DNA of 33,905 nt from Tolypothrix campylonemoides VB511288 (GTDB taxonomy: Bacteria > Cyanobacteriota > Cyanobacteriia > Cyanobacteriales > Nostocaceae): contig JXCB02000021.1 in NCBI GenBank assembly GCA_000828075.3, positions 1-33,905 of the forward strand. The letters are read 5' to 3'. The notes beneath the pieces are model-generated. The model worked only from the letters and a program-made list of their open reading frames with translations. It ran no database searches and was not told the DNA's origin. Below are positions 8,305 to 15,811 of this stretch, piece after piece (within the stretch, counting starts at the first letter, position 1; each line of letters starts with the position of its first letter). The translations under genes were made by a program, and so were the position numbers.

Positions 8305-9549
8305 GTGTTAGTTCTAGAATACAAAGCAAAAGCTAATAAAGCACAATATCAAGCAATTGAAGAATCTATTAAGACTACTCAATTTGTTAGAAATAAGTGT
8401 TTGCGTTATTGGATGGACTCTTCTAAAGAGGACAGTATTAATAATGCTGCTATTAGCCGATATTCAACAGTACTACGCGCTAACTTTCCCTTTGTTGCAG
8501 CACTTAATTCAATGGCAGTACAAGCTGCTGCCGAGAGAGCATGGCTTGCTATTTCTCGATTTTACGATAACTGCAAAAAAGCTAAACCAGGGAAGAAAGG
8601 ATTCCCACGTTTTCAACATGACAACCGTTCTGTTGAATACAAAACTAGTGGATGGTCACTACACCCAACAAAGCGTAGAATCACTTTCACTGATAAAAAA
8701 GGCATTGGTGAACTCAAGCTAATGGGCAAATGGGACATACACACGCATCCTGTTAAGTCCGTTAAACGAGTTCGGATTGTCCGTCGTGCTGATGGGTACT
8801 ATGTCCAATTCTGTGTTGATGTGGAATGCAAGGAAACGGTTCAATTTACAGGTCAAGAGATTGGTTTAGATTTTGGATTGGAACACTTCTATACCGACTC
8901 AAACGGATACCATGAACCCAATCCTCGTTTTTTGCGTAAAACCGAGAAACAAGTTAAGCACGTTCAACGAAGAATATACAAAAAGGAGAAAGGTAAGAAC
9001 GGTAGAAAGAAGGCTCGAAACCGATACGCACGTAAGCACCTGAAGATAAGTAGACAACGTACCGAACACGCCAAATCGAGGGCGCGTCACGTCATGCGGT
9101 CTAACGACTTATGCGTCTACGAAAACTTGCAGGTTAAAAATATGGTGCGTAACCACCATCTAGCAAAAAGCATTAATGACGCTGGATGGAGACAGTTTCG
9201 GAGCTATCTAGAATACTTTGCCCAAAAGTATAGGAAGGTAGCACTTGCTGTGGAACCACACTATACCTCACAGGAGTGTCCAAAATGCGGCACGATGGTT
9301 AAGAAATCGTTGTCAACTAGAACGCACACTTGCAAATGTGGTTGTGTTCTGCAACGTGACTATGCGGCTGCAATCAATATACTTCGTAAGGGCAAAGAAA
9401 AAATTGCTACCTCAGGGCATGGGGAAAGCAAGCCGACTTCTAAGAAGAAGGCAAGAAACGCTAGGGGAGTTGGAAGCTCTACTCATGTTGGTGCAAACCT
9501 GCATAAGCAACTTCCGACGTTGAGCCTAGAATCCCACGGCTTTTTGTGA
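8305..9549 (+). CDS. tnpB: TnpB, RNA-guided RuvC-like endonuclease of IS605
   Basis: A 414-residue protein. GTG at 8305 is preferred over GTG at 8293 because AAGGAGG at 8287-8293 overlaps the earlier codon but is well placed for the later one, and related proteins begin MLVxEYKAK. The RuvC residues are all present: Asp in EIGLDFG (D189), Glu in VYENLQ (E273) and Asp in QRDYAAAINI (D352). A zinc finger CPKC...TCKCG lies before the last motif. The N-terminal half matches the OrfB helix-turn-helix and beta-barrel part. TnpB proteins cut DNA next to a transposon-associated motif under the guidance of an RNA from the element's right end and help to retain the element. Here the motif would be TTAC, judged from the left flank of both copies. 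The C-terminal extension of about 60 residues is K/R-rich. Confidence 0.95.
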   Translation: MLVLEYKAKANKAQYQAIEESIKTTQFVRNKCLRYWMDSSKEDSINNAAISRYSTVLRANFPFVAALNSMAVQAAAERAWLAISRFYDNCKKAKPGKKGFPRFQHDNRSVEYKTSGWSLHPTKRRITFTDKKGIGELKLMGKWDIHTHPVKSVKRVRIVRRADGYYVQFCVDVECKETVQFTGQEIGLDFGLEHFYTDSNGYHEPNPRFLRKTEKQVKHVQRRIYKKEKGKNGRKKARNRYARKHLKISRQRTEHAKSRARHVMRSNDLCVYENLQVKNMVRNHHLAKSINDAGWRQFRSYLEYFAQKYRKVALAVEPHYTSQECPKCGTMVKKSLSTRTHTCKCGCVLQRDYAAAINILRKGKEKIATSGHGESKPTSKKKARNARGVGSSTHVGANLHKQLPTLSLESHGFL

Positions 9550-9590
9550 AGATGAGCGAAGCGAAATCTTCATAGCCGTGGGAGTGTCAA
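9420..9590 (+). ncRNA. Predicted omegaRNA (reRNA) of TnpB
   Basis: In IS605 and IS607 elements the guide RNA spans the tnpB 3' end and the right end of the transposon, and its guide is the sequence just outside. Here the region overlaps the tnpB stop and contains the stable fold CCCACGGCT/AGCCGTGGG with an inner TGAAGAT/ATCTTCA stem (9533-9582), ending in TCAA at 9587-9590. The guide for this copy would start at 9591 in the PIN remnant. The 5' boundary is a guess. Confidence 0.5.
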
Positions 9591-9753
9591 TAATGGCTTC
9601 CTTCATCAACAAGTCGTAGCCATCAACAGCTTGAGTTTTAAATCGGTTTAAGGCTGCATCGGTTGTTGCATCATCTACTGTTAGATTGACGAATTGCAGC
9701 AGGATATACTCTAAACAGGATTTCATTGTCACTGCTAATAGGCGGTGGCTTTC
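9591..9753 (-). pseudogene. PIN-domain protein remnant, upstream half interrupted by IS605
   Basis: On the minus strand the frame reads E-S-H-R-L-L-A-V, then TMKSCLEYILLQFVNLTVDD and F-K-T-Q-A-V-D-G-Y-D-L-L-M-K-E-A-I up to the IS edge, then continues in frame at 7742. The stretch resembles the central helices of PIN toxins. A TAG precedes the E-S-H segment, and the N-terminal part with the first catalytic Asp is missing. The gene was therefore probably already decayed at its 5' end, or has lost it since. A GTG at 9732 could start a short product but would not give a complete PIN fold. Confidence 0.6.
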
Positions 9754-9832
9754 CTATAATCTCCTACATAAAAATGAATTTAGAATGTGGGAAATTACTT
9801 AAGTCGGGGGTCAGCCGGGATACGTGTCCTAT

Positions 9833-10171
9833 TTAAGTACTCTCACACCACCACATTTCTACTTCAGCGGCTACGCCGTAATCCTCAGAATAATGAGTTA
9901 CCTTGGTGATTCTAAAGTTGTGATCTCGCCACACTAAATATTCTCCAACAGCAGGAACTCTAGACAGCCTAATCGTTTTTAATTTTGTATCCGCCAAAAT
10001 TGGATCAGAATCCAGTAACTTTTGGGGGATGCCACAGGGAACCATCCGAATTTTAATCATTAACCATATGCCACGGGAAAAGTAGGTAAAAGCTGGAGCA
10101 TTCACGTACTTTTGCAGTGGGATTAGTAGATAATCCAGTAAAATACCCAGGATTGTACAAAGCTTAGACAT
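9833..10171 (-). CDS. Hypothetical protein with hydrophobic N-terminus
   Basis: A 112-residue protein of unknown function. Residues 5-20 (CTILGILLDYLLIPLQ) and 33-42 are hydrophobic and may be a membrane or signal-anchor segment. The C-terminal half has the pattern RVPAVGEYLVWRDHNFRITK followed by a beta-rich AEVEMWW stretch, suggestive of a small beta-barrel fold. GGGAGAAG 6-8 bases upstream supports the ATG. A 34-bp inverted repeat lies just 5' of this ribosome binding site in its leader and could act as an operator. No operon partner is visible. Confidence 0.55.
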   Translation of the reverse strand: MSKLCTILGILLDYLLIPLQKYVNAPAFTYFSRGIWLMIKIRMVPCGIPQKLLDSDPILADTKLKTIRLSRVPAVGEYLVWRDHNFRITKVTHYSEDYGVAAEVEMWWCEST

Positions 10172-10183
10172 TTTGGCTTCTCC

Positions 10184-10217
10184 CTCTAGAGAAGGAATTG
10201 AACTTCCTTCTCTAGAG
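10184..10217. repeat. 14-bp perfect inverted repeat in the leader of the 9833-10171 gene
   Basis: CTCTAGAGAAGGAA (10184-10197) and TTCCTTCTCTAGAG (10204-10217) are exact complements separated by 6 bases. The repeat lies upstream of the minus-strand gene and downstream of nothing, so an operator or a regulatory RNA hairpin is more likely than a terminator. The minus-strand gene's Shine-Dalgarno GGGAGAAG directly abuts one arm. Confidence 0.7.
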
Positions 10218-10271
10218 AGATGATACCCACATTTTTTGTCAACTGCTCTTAGTGTGAAATGTTTGTACTTC

Positions 10272-10294
10272 CTAATGTGCTGTAATTACATTAG
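10272..10294. promoter_or_regulatory. Small palindrome upstream of the 10345 gene, possible operator
   Basis: CTAATGT (10272-10278) and ACATTAG (10288-10294) are complementary, and the nested TGTAATTACA (10281-10290) is a perfect palindrome. It lies 50-70 bases before the start codon of the plus-strand gene, where a promoter is expected. Confidence 0.4.
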
Positions 10295-10344
10295 AAGTTT
10301 ACAAAATTTAAGTTAATCACCTATCTTAATGAACGGCTTGAGCA

Positions 10345-10581
10345 ATGCAGCGGTTTACGATTTCAGTTAAGGACAAGGAGACGCAATATCAATCTGAACT
10401 CATCAGACATGGTGTTAGCTTTGAAAAAGCAGCAGAAGCCGCTAAAATCCTCGCTTCTGGAAAAACAGATGATATATTGACCCCTGAAGAAATACAACTT
10501 GTTAATGAAGCTTGTAGATGGTGGCTAGAGAAACACAGTCGTCTCAAGCATTTAAACCCGCTTTTAGCCAAATATCGCTAG
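10345..10581 (+). CDS. Small hypothetical protein
   Basis: A 78-residue acidic to neutral helical protein of unknown function. There is an N-terminal beta strand RFTISVKD, then FEKAAEAAKILASGK and a TPEEIQLVNEACRWWLEKH helix. The composition recalls small antitoxin-like or regulator proteins, but no family is recognised. No strong ribosome binding site precedes the ATG. A very stable hairpin follows 60 bases after the stop. Low codon bias problems and a compact fold-like composition make it a plausible gene. Confidence 0.5.
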   Translation: MQRFTISVKDKETQYQSELIRHGVSFEKAAEAAKILASGKTDDILTPEEIQLVNEACRWWLEKHSRLKHLNPLLAKYR

Positions 10582-10641
10582 TAAACGCTTACTGTAGGCA
10601 ACTGGCTTTGCCACTGCCCCTTGGTCAATCGCTGACCTCTT

Positions 10642-10672
10642 CAACCTTCTGGGAGAATTTCCCAGAAGGTTG
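10642..10672 (+). terminator. Stable 13-bp hairpin after the 10345 gene
   Basis: CAACCTTCTGGGA (10642-10654) and TCCCAGAAGGTTG (10660-10672) are perfect complements with a 5-base loop. There is no T-tract on either side, so it may be a processing or stability element rather than a classical intrinsic terminator. Confidence 0.5.
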
Positions 10673-10786
10673 CAACAGTGTAGGCAACAATCTGAATAAA
10701 TCACAAAAAATCCGTGATTCTAGTCATTGCCAGTTTTTCTTGGGAACGAAATACTTTTTGAGGTGAATGATTTACAAACCGTAACA

Positions 10787-11098
10787 ATGCTTTCAGAAAA
10801 GCGCTCCTTACAATCTGAGTATTTTTATTCCTTAGTTGAGCTAATAAAAAAACAAGATAAACATTATCACGGCTTGCCAGAACCAATTGAGCCAGAAACC
10901 TCGCACAATCGCTTTCGTGTTTTGGTAGCAGATGCCAAGTCCGAGGAATACCTTGTCCAGCGCGTTGGACAAGCTACACCAGATAGCTTTCACTGGGTCA
11001 GCGCTAACAAACCACTCAAAGTGGGGACAGCAGTAAGCGGTTTGCTTTTGCAAGAAGGCGTAGAAGGCACACCCGCATCACTTATGGTTGTTGCTTGA
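10787..11098 (+). CDS. Small hypothetical protein
   Basis: A 103-residue protein from the ATG at 10787. In-frame GTG at 10763 and TTG at 10727 would give 111 and 123 residues, and none has a good ribosome binding site. The N-terminus is helical and charged (SEKRSLQSEYFYSLVELIKK). The C-terminal part is beta-like (NRFRVLVADAKSEEYLVQRV, later LKVGTAVSGLLLQEG). No family recognised. It is followed directly by the STRR block, so it is probably the last gene of its transcript. Confidence 0.45.
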   Translation: MLSEKRSLQSEYFYSLVELIKKQDKHYHGLPEPIEPETSHNRFRVLVADAKSEEYLVQRVGQATPDSFHWVSANKPLKVGTAVSGLLLQEGVEGTPASLMVVA

Positions 11099-11201
11099 GC
11101 AAAGCGTACGCCTTGCGCCTGCATAGAGTTGATGCGTAAACCGCAGTTTCTACTATGACCTTGTGGATTCAGTGACCCCAGAAGTAAAACGGTTTGAAGA
11201 A

Positions 11202-11379
11202 GGCAGAAGGCAGAGGGCAGAGGGCAGAAGGTTTTGTTCAGAAGGGGATTCCGACCCCTCCTGAACAAGAGCCACGCTCACAAGGGTTCAGTGGGGGTCT
11301 TAAACCCTTGTTCCCTTTGGTCACTGGCAGAGGGCAGGAATCAGAATTCCCTTCTGCCTTCTGCCTCCTGCCCTCTGCC
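11202..11379. repeat. Cyanobacterial heptamer repeats (STRR) in opposite orientations
   Basis: Four head-to-tail heptamers GGCAGAA/GGCAGAG at 11202-11229, a short GGCAGAGGGCAG block at 11326-11337, and four complementary heptamers TTCTGCC/TCCTGCC/CTCTGCC at 11352-11379. The outer blocks are inverted and could pair over about 28 bases. These are common short tandemly repeated repetitive sequences of filamentous cyanobacteria. No credible gene overlaps them between 11099 and 11524. Confidence 0.85.
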
Positions 11380-11524
11380 TTTCCCGATAAATCATTAAAT
11401 CGGGGTAATATTAGGGTAGCTACGCGGGAAGTGCCAACTCCCCTCAAAGTGTTGTTATAGATAGCTTTCAGCCTTTTGAATTTCAGATACGGGGTCTTAC
11501 ACTGACAAATTCATCTATTTGAAA

Positions 11525-12967
11525 TCAATTGACTTCAAAACTTAAAGGACTGCCGTTAAAGTGTGAGTAGATAGATTTAGGATTAAACCAATCAGGCAGT
11601 GTCCGTTCAGCATCAGCTAGTTCATCACCAGCATCAGAAAGAAGTCCTCTGACGACTTTCACCCGATTCAAAGGACTACGACCGTTAGCTGAAAATTTCT
11701 GGATCAAGATTGTGCCAGCTTCCCTCATAGCTTGTGTGTTCTCTGGGTACGAAGCGTTCGTGTCATTGTGGGTGATACCAATAACATGGACTTTGGCTTT
11801 TCTGGTATCGGTTAAATGCAACTTATAAAATTTCTCTGCTGGCTCACCAATGAGCGTTTTGAGGTTGGTATACTCATCAACTAGCACTTGCTCAGGTGTT
11901 ATCAATATTTGCTGTTCTAACTCGTTTTTCCCTTTAATTCTTAACAGCCAACGTGAGCATAAAGCATCAAAAGAATCTGCTATTTCATCTTCTGATTCAG
12001 CTTTATTTTGAACTGACAAGTACTTCCATGCTTTTTGGTTATCGACCGTCGCGTGACGGTCAATTAAGTAGTTGATAGGAGCGTCAAGGCAGTACTTTCT
12101 GATGAGAGCTATTGTTGCTGCTGTGTAAGTTTTACCGCTACCCTGACGACCGATGAGCCAAAGTGGGGTCATATTGTCTATGACTTTCCATAACCACCCG
12201 TCCTCATGGCTTTTAAGGGCTTCTATCAGTGATATCTTGAGTTTGGAATCGGGTGTTATACCCTCTTGTTCAGTCTTAGACACTTTACCCAAAAGCTTCT
12301 CACGTTCTTTATCAGCCTTAGCTGCATCTCTCAGGTTTTCAGCAATGGTCTTGTCCATCTGGGAATTAGCAGTGTCAAATTGCTTGAGTGCTGATTGATG
12401 GGTCTTGTCCTGTATCTCAGTCTGTCGATTCAACTTGTCCTGCATGGCTTCTACTGATATGAAACCGTGCTTAACTTTCTGCTTATCCCAAGCTCGATTA
12501 GTCTGAAGTGTTTTGAATTCACGCTCACCCTGGTTGCTGACTGTCGCCAGTTTAATAGCGGTCTTATAAGCCTCCAGTTCATTATGTGCGGTCATTTCGT
12601 CATCTTCTGACTTTCTACTCCATGCCAAATAAGCCAGTCCAGAAGCCACTGGAGCAACAAGAAACCACCCCACACCGGAATCAATAGCTGGAATATTTCG
12701 GATCACAAAGGATGATTCTGGTAGAGGATGTGATGCTGAAAACTGTTTCTGTTCCCAAACTTCCTTGAGAAGTTTATGCTCAAACTGGCAATATTTTCTA
12801 TCTAGATTGTCCTGTGACTCAACCGCATCAGCTTTATTGATATTAGCAGTGGTAGGACAAAATTTGATTCCTACAAGGTCATAAGGTCTTGGTGATTGAC
12901 CTAAATACATAGCACTAGAAAGAGCAACTGTCACCCCGAAAACTGTCAATCCCGCATACGGTTTCAT
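11525..12967 (-). CDS. Membrane-anchored P-loop ATPase of unknown function
   Basis: A 480-residue protein with two predicted membrane spans (residues 4-22 and 97-116) around an exposed loop holding C37 and C60. A charged coiled-coil-like region follows (120-230), then a P-loop NTPase domain (245-480). Walker A is GRQGSGKT at 273-280, Walker B is VLVDEYTN with D364-E365, and VIGITHND at 395-402 fits a sensor-1 strand. Two N-terminal spans followed by a cytoplasmic ATPase recall VirD4/FtsK-HerA-type pumps, but I see no diagnostic signature beyond the P-loop. It is the last gene of the minus-strand operon, and its ATG overlaps the stop of the four-span protein by ATGA. It probably works with that protein as an energised membrane complex (inference). 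Confidence 0.7.
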   Translation of the reverse strand: MKPYAGLTVFGVTVALSSAMYLGQSPRPYDLVGIKFCPTTANINKADAVESQDNLDRKYCQFEHKLLKEVWEQKQFSASHPLPESSFVIRNIPAIDSGVGWFLVAPVASGLAYLAWSRKSEDDEMTAHNELEAYKTAIKLATVSNQGEREFKTLQTNRAWDKQKVKHGFISVEAMQDKLNRQTEIQDKTHQSALKQFDTANSQMDKTIAENLRDAAKADKEREKLLGKVSKTEQEGITPDSKLKISLIEALKSHEDGWLWKVIDNMTPLWLIGRQGSGKTYTAATIALIRKYCLDAPINYLIDRHATVDNQKAWKYLSVQNKAESEDEIADSFDALCSRWLLRIKGKNELEQQILITPEQVLVDEYTNLKTLIGEPAEKFYKLHLTDTRKAKVHVIGITHNDTNASYPENTQAMREAGTILIQKFSANGRSPLNRVKVVRGLLSDAGDELADAERTLPDWFNPKSIYSHFNGSPLSFEVN

Positions 12968-13542
12968 CTTCTTCTGGCTCCATCAATAAGAGTGTAGATA
13001 CCAGCTAAACCTAATAATCCACCAATAATAAAGATTGCGTTTTGTTTATCTGATGGTAACTTATTAAATTCTGTCACTGTATCTTGTAGCTTGTTATAAG
13101 TGTGTTTTGAGGTTTCGACTACTTGAATGAAGTTACCTAAAGCCGACCAAATGACAAAAGCACTGACCAGAGTTGAAAATCCAAACTTTACTAACTTCCC
13201 CATTCCATCAACCTCAAACTGTCCATCCCTTCTGTTAACATTGAATGCGTCTAAACAATCGCGGTTTGTGATTTGATTTATCAGTAAACAAGCTGCTATT
13301 GCTAGTCCGATTCCTTGAGTGCCACTGGTTAATACTAAGAATTTAGCTAGGCTATAAGATGTGATGCCCCAAAAGCTGACCTCTAGACCTTTTAAAACAC
13401 TACGATTTTTGTTTAATTTGTTAGTTAATTTCTCTTTATATGCCTTAATAGACTCGATTTCATCTGGTGTAAATGCCGTGTCAGTCTCTATTGGATAGTT
13501 GTCATTGGTAGTGCTATTATCTTCAAAATCGAACTGTGACAT
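12964..13542 (-). CDS. Polytopic membrane protein, unknown
   Basis: A 192-residue protein from the ATG at 13542; an in-frame TTG two codons earlier is less likely. The N-terminal 50 residues are acidic and soluble, followed by about four hydrophobic segments: 54-72, 76-92 (GIGLAIAACLLINQI), 119-138 (FGFSTLVSAFVIWSALGNFI) and 168-187 (IFIIGGLLGLAGIYTLIDGA), with R-R-R at the C-terminus. No family recognised. Its stop overlaps the start of the P-loop ATPase (ATGA), which implies translational coupling and a shared complex. A repeat-filled spacer of about 190 bases separates it from the upstream 217-residue gene. Confidence 0.65.
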   Translation of the reverse strand: MSQFDFEDNSTTNDNYPIETDTAFTPDEIESIKAYKEKLTNKLNKNRSVLKGLEVSFWGITSYSLAKFLVLTSGTQGIGLAIAACLLINQITNRDCLDAFNVNRRDGQFEVDGMGKLVKFGFSTLVSAFVIWSALGNFIQVVETSKHTYNKLQDTVTEFNKLPSDKQNAIFIIGGLLGLAGIYTLIDGARRR

Positions 13543-13731
13543 AATCAAAGTACATTAGACTTCGTGGCAGTTATAGGGAAAAGGGTAAGGGGTAAAGGGG
13601 AAAAGAATAAGAAAAAACCTTTCCCCTTTTTCCTTTAACCTTTCCCCTGCCCGTAAGCGCAAAGCGCAGGCGCAGCCAACGCGCAGCGTGTCCTTTTGGA
13701 CTCAGGGCTGTTGACCCCTAAGTCAAGCAGA
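13543..13731 (-). repeat. Repeat-derived spacer within the operon
   Basis: A purine-rich run GGGAAAAGGGTAAGGGGTAA from 13577 is followed by its near complement (CCTTTCCCC..., 13618-13648), so a long imperfect hairpin can form. Next to it is a GCGC-rich patch GCGCAAAGCGCAGGCGCAG at about 13657-13675. Both are typical mobile intergenic repeats of cyanobacteria. The hairpin may attenuate expression of the last two operon genes. Confidence 0.65.
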
Positions 13732-14385
13732 TCAACTAAAGATTTCTCTTACCTGATTCCAAAGTTTCACTATGGGATTAGTGCTGTAATGCTTTCTTGG
13801 AATCAAGTTTAAATCGCTGTCTGAACCATTCTCTAGTAGATGCTGTATCTTCTTATCTTCAAAATCTCTATCAGCTTTCATTTGAGCTATAAAAGGCTTG
13901 TTACTGATTCCTTCTAGAGATGCTTTCGCCTCTACAGTTGTCATTTGAGCATCGACCCAAGCAGTTAGCTCAATCACGTCTAGAGCATCGTCATGACGTT
14001 GGTGCTCTTTCTCCAAGTCAGAAAATAACTTAGTTTTGTACTCCTCCATGAGGTGATTAAATCGGGTGTTCTCTAAGGTCATATCACCAGCAGCCTTATC
14101 GATTGCTAACGACCCTTTAGAACCTGTTTTGTAGATGTCTGCAAGAGCGGTATTGTACTCTTTAGTCCCATCAATGTAAGCTTTCAGATTCTCTCTGATT
14201 GTTGGCATAGCCATAAGTAAACGCTCTCCCGTCTTACCCATATCCCCGATTTGAGTAAGGGCTTTTTCATCTCCGTTAATGGCTCGAACAATCAGAGCGT
14301 TGTTGATACCAAACTTTTGATTTGTAGCTTTGACAATTTGCTTACCGTAGGTCGATACGTGGTTTTTTACGTACTTAGCTTTCAT
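13732..14385 (-). CDS. Helical protein of unknown function
   Basis: A 217-residue soluble, strongly helical protein. Notable parts are KFGINNALIVRAINGDEKAL (residues 24-43), a long charged helix with EYKTKLFSDLEKEHQRHDDA at about 113-132, and a basic end IPRKHYSTNPIVKLWNQVRE. No catalytic motif or membrane span is seen. AAGGA lies 7 bases before the ATG. The start overlaps the stop of the small membrane ORF (14382-14531) by ATGA. This is the third gene of the minus operon, or the fourth if the small ORF is counted. Confidence 0.6.
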   Translation of the reverse strand: MKAKYVKNHVSTYGKQIVKATNQKFGINNALIVRAINGDEKALTQIGDMGKTGERLLMAMPTIRENLKAYIDGTKEYNTALADIYKTGSKGSLAIDKAAGDMTLENTRFNHLMEEYKTKLFSDLEKEHQRHDDALDVIELTAWVDAQMTTVEAKASLEGISNKPFIAQMKADRDFEDKKIQHLLENGSDSDLNLIPRKHYSTNPIVKLWNQVREIFS

Positions 14386-14531
14386 AGTTCATCCTTGCAT
14401 TGTTGATAACAGATATAACGAAGTTCAATTAATCTTTGACGTTGCTGGCTAGATGTTAAGGGTCTTAGGTTAGCCAACATCTGAAATAAGAGGGGGAGTA
14501 AGAACACTCCCACAACAACCAAATAAACCAA
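14382..14531 (-). CDS. Small single-span membrane protein
   Basis: A 49-codon frame fills the gap between two operon genes. It starts from TTG at 14531 (other in-frame options are TTG 14522, GTG 14513 and GTG 14507) and ends TGA at 14382-14384. It reads LVYLVVVGVFLLPLLFQML, a clear membrane span, then a basic cytoplasmic-type tail S-S-Q-Q-R-Q-R-L-I-E-L-R-Y-I and C-Y-Q-Q-C-K-D-E-L. Its stop overlaps the next ATG as ATGA, the same coupling used elsewhere in this operon. The lack of an ATG is the main weakness. Confidence 0.5.
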   Translation of the reverse strand: MVYLVVVGVFLLPLLFQMLANLRPLTSSQQRQRLIELRYICYQQCKDEL

Positions 14532-14532
14532 A

Positions 14533-15243
14533 TTAACTGGGAACTTTGAGCCGATTGAGGATGCTTGTGAGTTCCCTTTTTTGATGCTGTTCCGCTACCT
14601 CCATCGCGGTCTTGAACTGGTTGATTCCTCTTGTTAGGTGGTTGATGGTTGATTGGTTTTTCTCAACTACCCTTCTAGTCACCCTGTCAAACATCCCATC
14701 AACTTCGCTTGCTTCTCTGGACTGTTGATAATCTACGTATGCGATGAGCGCCGATTCAATCTGATTCAATGTCTCGGTAAAGCTAGTACCAGCAGCATCA
14801 ACTTTTGAAGCAATCACATCAACTTCACTAGCAGCTAACTGAATACCCATAAGAGAAGCTTTGTAGTTGACCATTCCTTTAACTTCACTTTGGGTAGTCG
14901 TTAGTGAGGTAGAATTTTCAGCATCAGAATTTGAAAAGTTACTTTTCATTTCTGACTCACTGTCTGTTTCTTGGATTTCGGTATATTCTTCAGAAATGTC
15001 TGACGTAGCGGTTAGAGATATTTCATCAGCCGTTGGATTCATAGTTTCGGTTACAGTTAACGTTTTAGATTGTTTATCAATCAAATAAGCGACGGCTTGA
15101 TTAATTTGTTCAGTAGTAGGGTCTTCTAAAGCTTCCACACCAATTTTTTCAGCAGCTTCAATGTAATCAGATTTCACAAACCCCCTGTACCCTTTCTTAT
15201 TCAATCTGGACTTAACGTTGTTGTAAAATTTAGAAGTCGTCAT
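14533..15243 (-). CDS. Helical protein of unknown function
   Basis: A 236-residue protein. Residues 1-57 form a compact basic N-terminal module (FYNNVKSRLNKKGYRGFVKS, then YIEAAEKIGVEALEDPTTEQ) that could bind DNA or a partner. Residues 60-120 are a Ser/Thr/Glu-rich disordered linker. Residues 120-236 are helical with repeated hydrophobic heptads (INHLTRGINQFKTAMEVAEQ near the end), so probably coiled coil. No known family. Its ATG overlaps the stop of the 172-residue gene by ATGA, so the two are translationally coupled. Confidence 0.6.
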   Translation of the reverse strand: MTTSKFYNNVKSRLNKKGYRGFVKSDYIEAAEKIGVEALEDPTTEQINQAVAYLIDKQSKTLTVTETMNPTADEISLTATSDISEEYTEIQETDSESEMKSNFSNSDAENSTSLTTTQSEVKGMVNYKASLMGIQLAASEVDVIASKVDAAGTSFTETLNQIESALIAYVDYQQSREASEVDGMFDRVTRRVVEKNQSTINHLTRGINQFKTAMEVAEQHQKRELTSILNRLKVPS

Positions 15244-15758
15244 GCTTTTTTCTCCTTAATGACAATGGCATTCACTTCAATTGTTGACTTTTGAACTTGC
15301 TCCCATTCCTTAGATTTGATGCTTTTCGCTGCATAAAAAGCCACCAAAGCTAAATTCTTACTGCTGTATTTCTTCGCTGCTTTATAGGGTGTTTTCGCCT
15401 TGGAGAACCAATCATATCTTGTGGTACGTGATACCTGAGATATATCGATTTTTTTGGCTAAATCGGCTAAAAAGTCAGCACAACTTATTTCAGTATTTTG
15501 GCGATAGTAATACTGAAATAATTTCCAGCATTCCTCAAAAATTGCAGAATTAATCCGGAAATTTCTATATGATTTCTTGATAAGAGCAATTTGTTTGATG
15601 ATTATCTCTGCATTTGGATTATCAATTGAAAAGTTTAAGTATCTCTTCAATTGAGATATCAGTCTGTACCAAAAGATATCGCTTACTGGTTTTTGATAAA
15701 CCTGTTCAAAAACTTGTTTAAGCTGACGATACTTTTGGCTATAAGCTTTACTAGCCAT
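15240..15758 (-). CDS. Basic helical protein of unknown function, first gene of operon
   Basis: A 172-residue basic protein rich in K, Y and aromatic residues. Segments include SQKYRQLKQVFEQVYQKPVS, an IFWYRLISQLKRYLNF helix and the motif ISQVSRTTRYDWFSKAKTPY. This last part has a helix-turn-helix feel, so DNA binding is possible. There is no membrane span. It opens the leftward operon and faces the RHH regulator at 15903 across a 144-bp intergenic region with paired AGAACC operators. No strong ribosome binding site is seen before the ATG. Confidence 0.6.
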   Translation of the reverse strand: MASKAYSQKYRQLKQVFEQVYQKPVSDIFWYRLISQLKRYLNFSIDNPNAEIIIKQIALIKKSYRNFRINSAIFEECWKLFQYYYRQNTEISCADFLADLAKKIDISQVSRTTRYDWFSKAKTPYKAAKKYSSKNLALVAFYAAKSIKSKEWEQVQKSTIEVNAIVIKEKKA

Positions 15759-15811
15759 TTATCTGGGTTTTGTTAGCAGTTCTCAAGGGATCACAACTTC
15801 ATAGTAGCATT

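Larger units (their letters stand above)
7743..9590 (+). mobile_element. Complete IS200/IS605-family element (IS605 type, tnpA and tnpB divergent)
   Basis: A 1848-bp element with no terminal inverted repeats. It carries a Y1 HUH transposase and a TnpB, transcribed divergently. The left boundary follows TTAC at 7739-7742 and the right boundary ends in TCAA, the same target and cleavage words known for IS608. The left end contains hairpins CCCATCGGCT/AGCCGTGGG (7761-7782) and TGCACCT/AGGTGCA (7793-7808). The right end contains CCCACGGCT/AGCCGTGGG (9533-9582). Boundaries are confirmed twice: by the point where identity with the second copy ends, and by the restored PIN reading frame once the element is removed. 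No target duplication is seen, as expected for the family. Both ORFs look intact, so it may be active. Confidence 0.93.

Noticed and set aside
11194-11460. Plus- and minus-strand frames across the STRR blocks
   Set aside because: Translations are repeats of the heptamer sequence; no start signal.
11525-12967. Assignment of the P-loop membrane protein as VirD4/TraD coupling protein or inoviral Zot protein
   Set aside because: The N-terminal spans fit a coupling protein, but no further signature is visible. Zot proteins have the P-loop at the N-terminus and the span after it, the reverse of this order.
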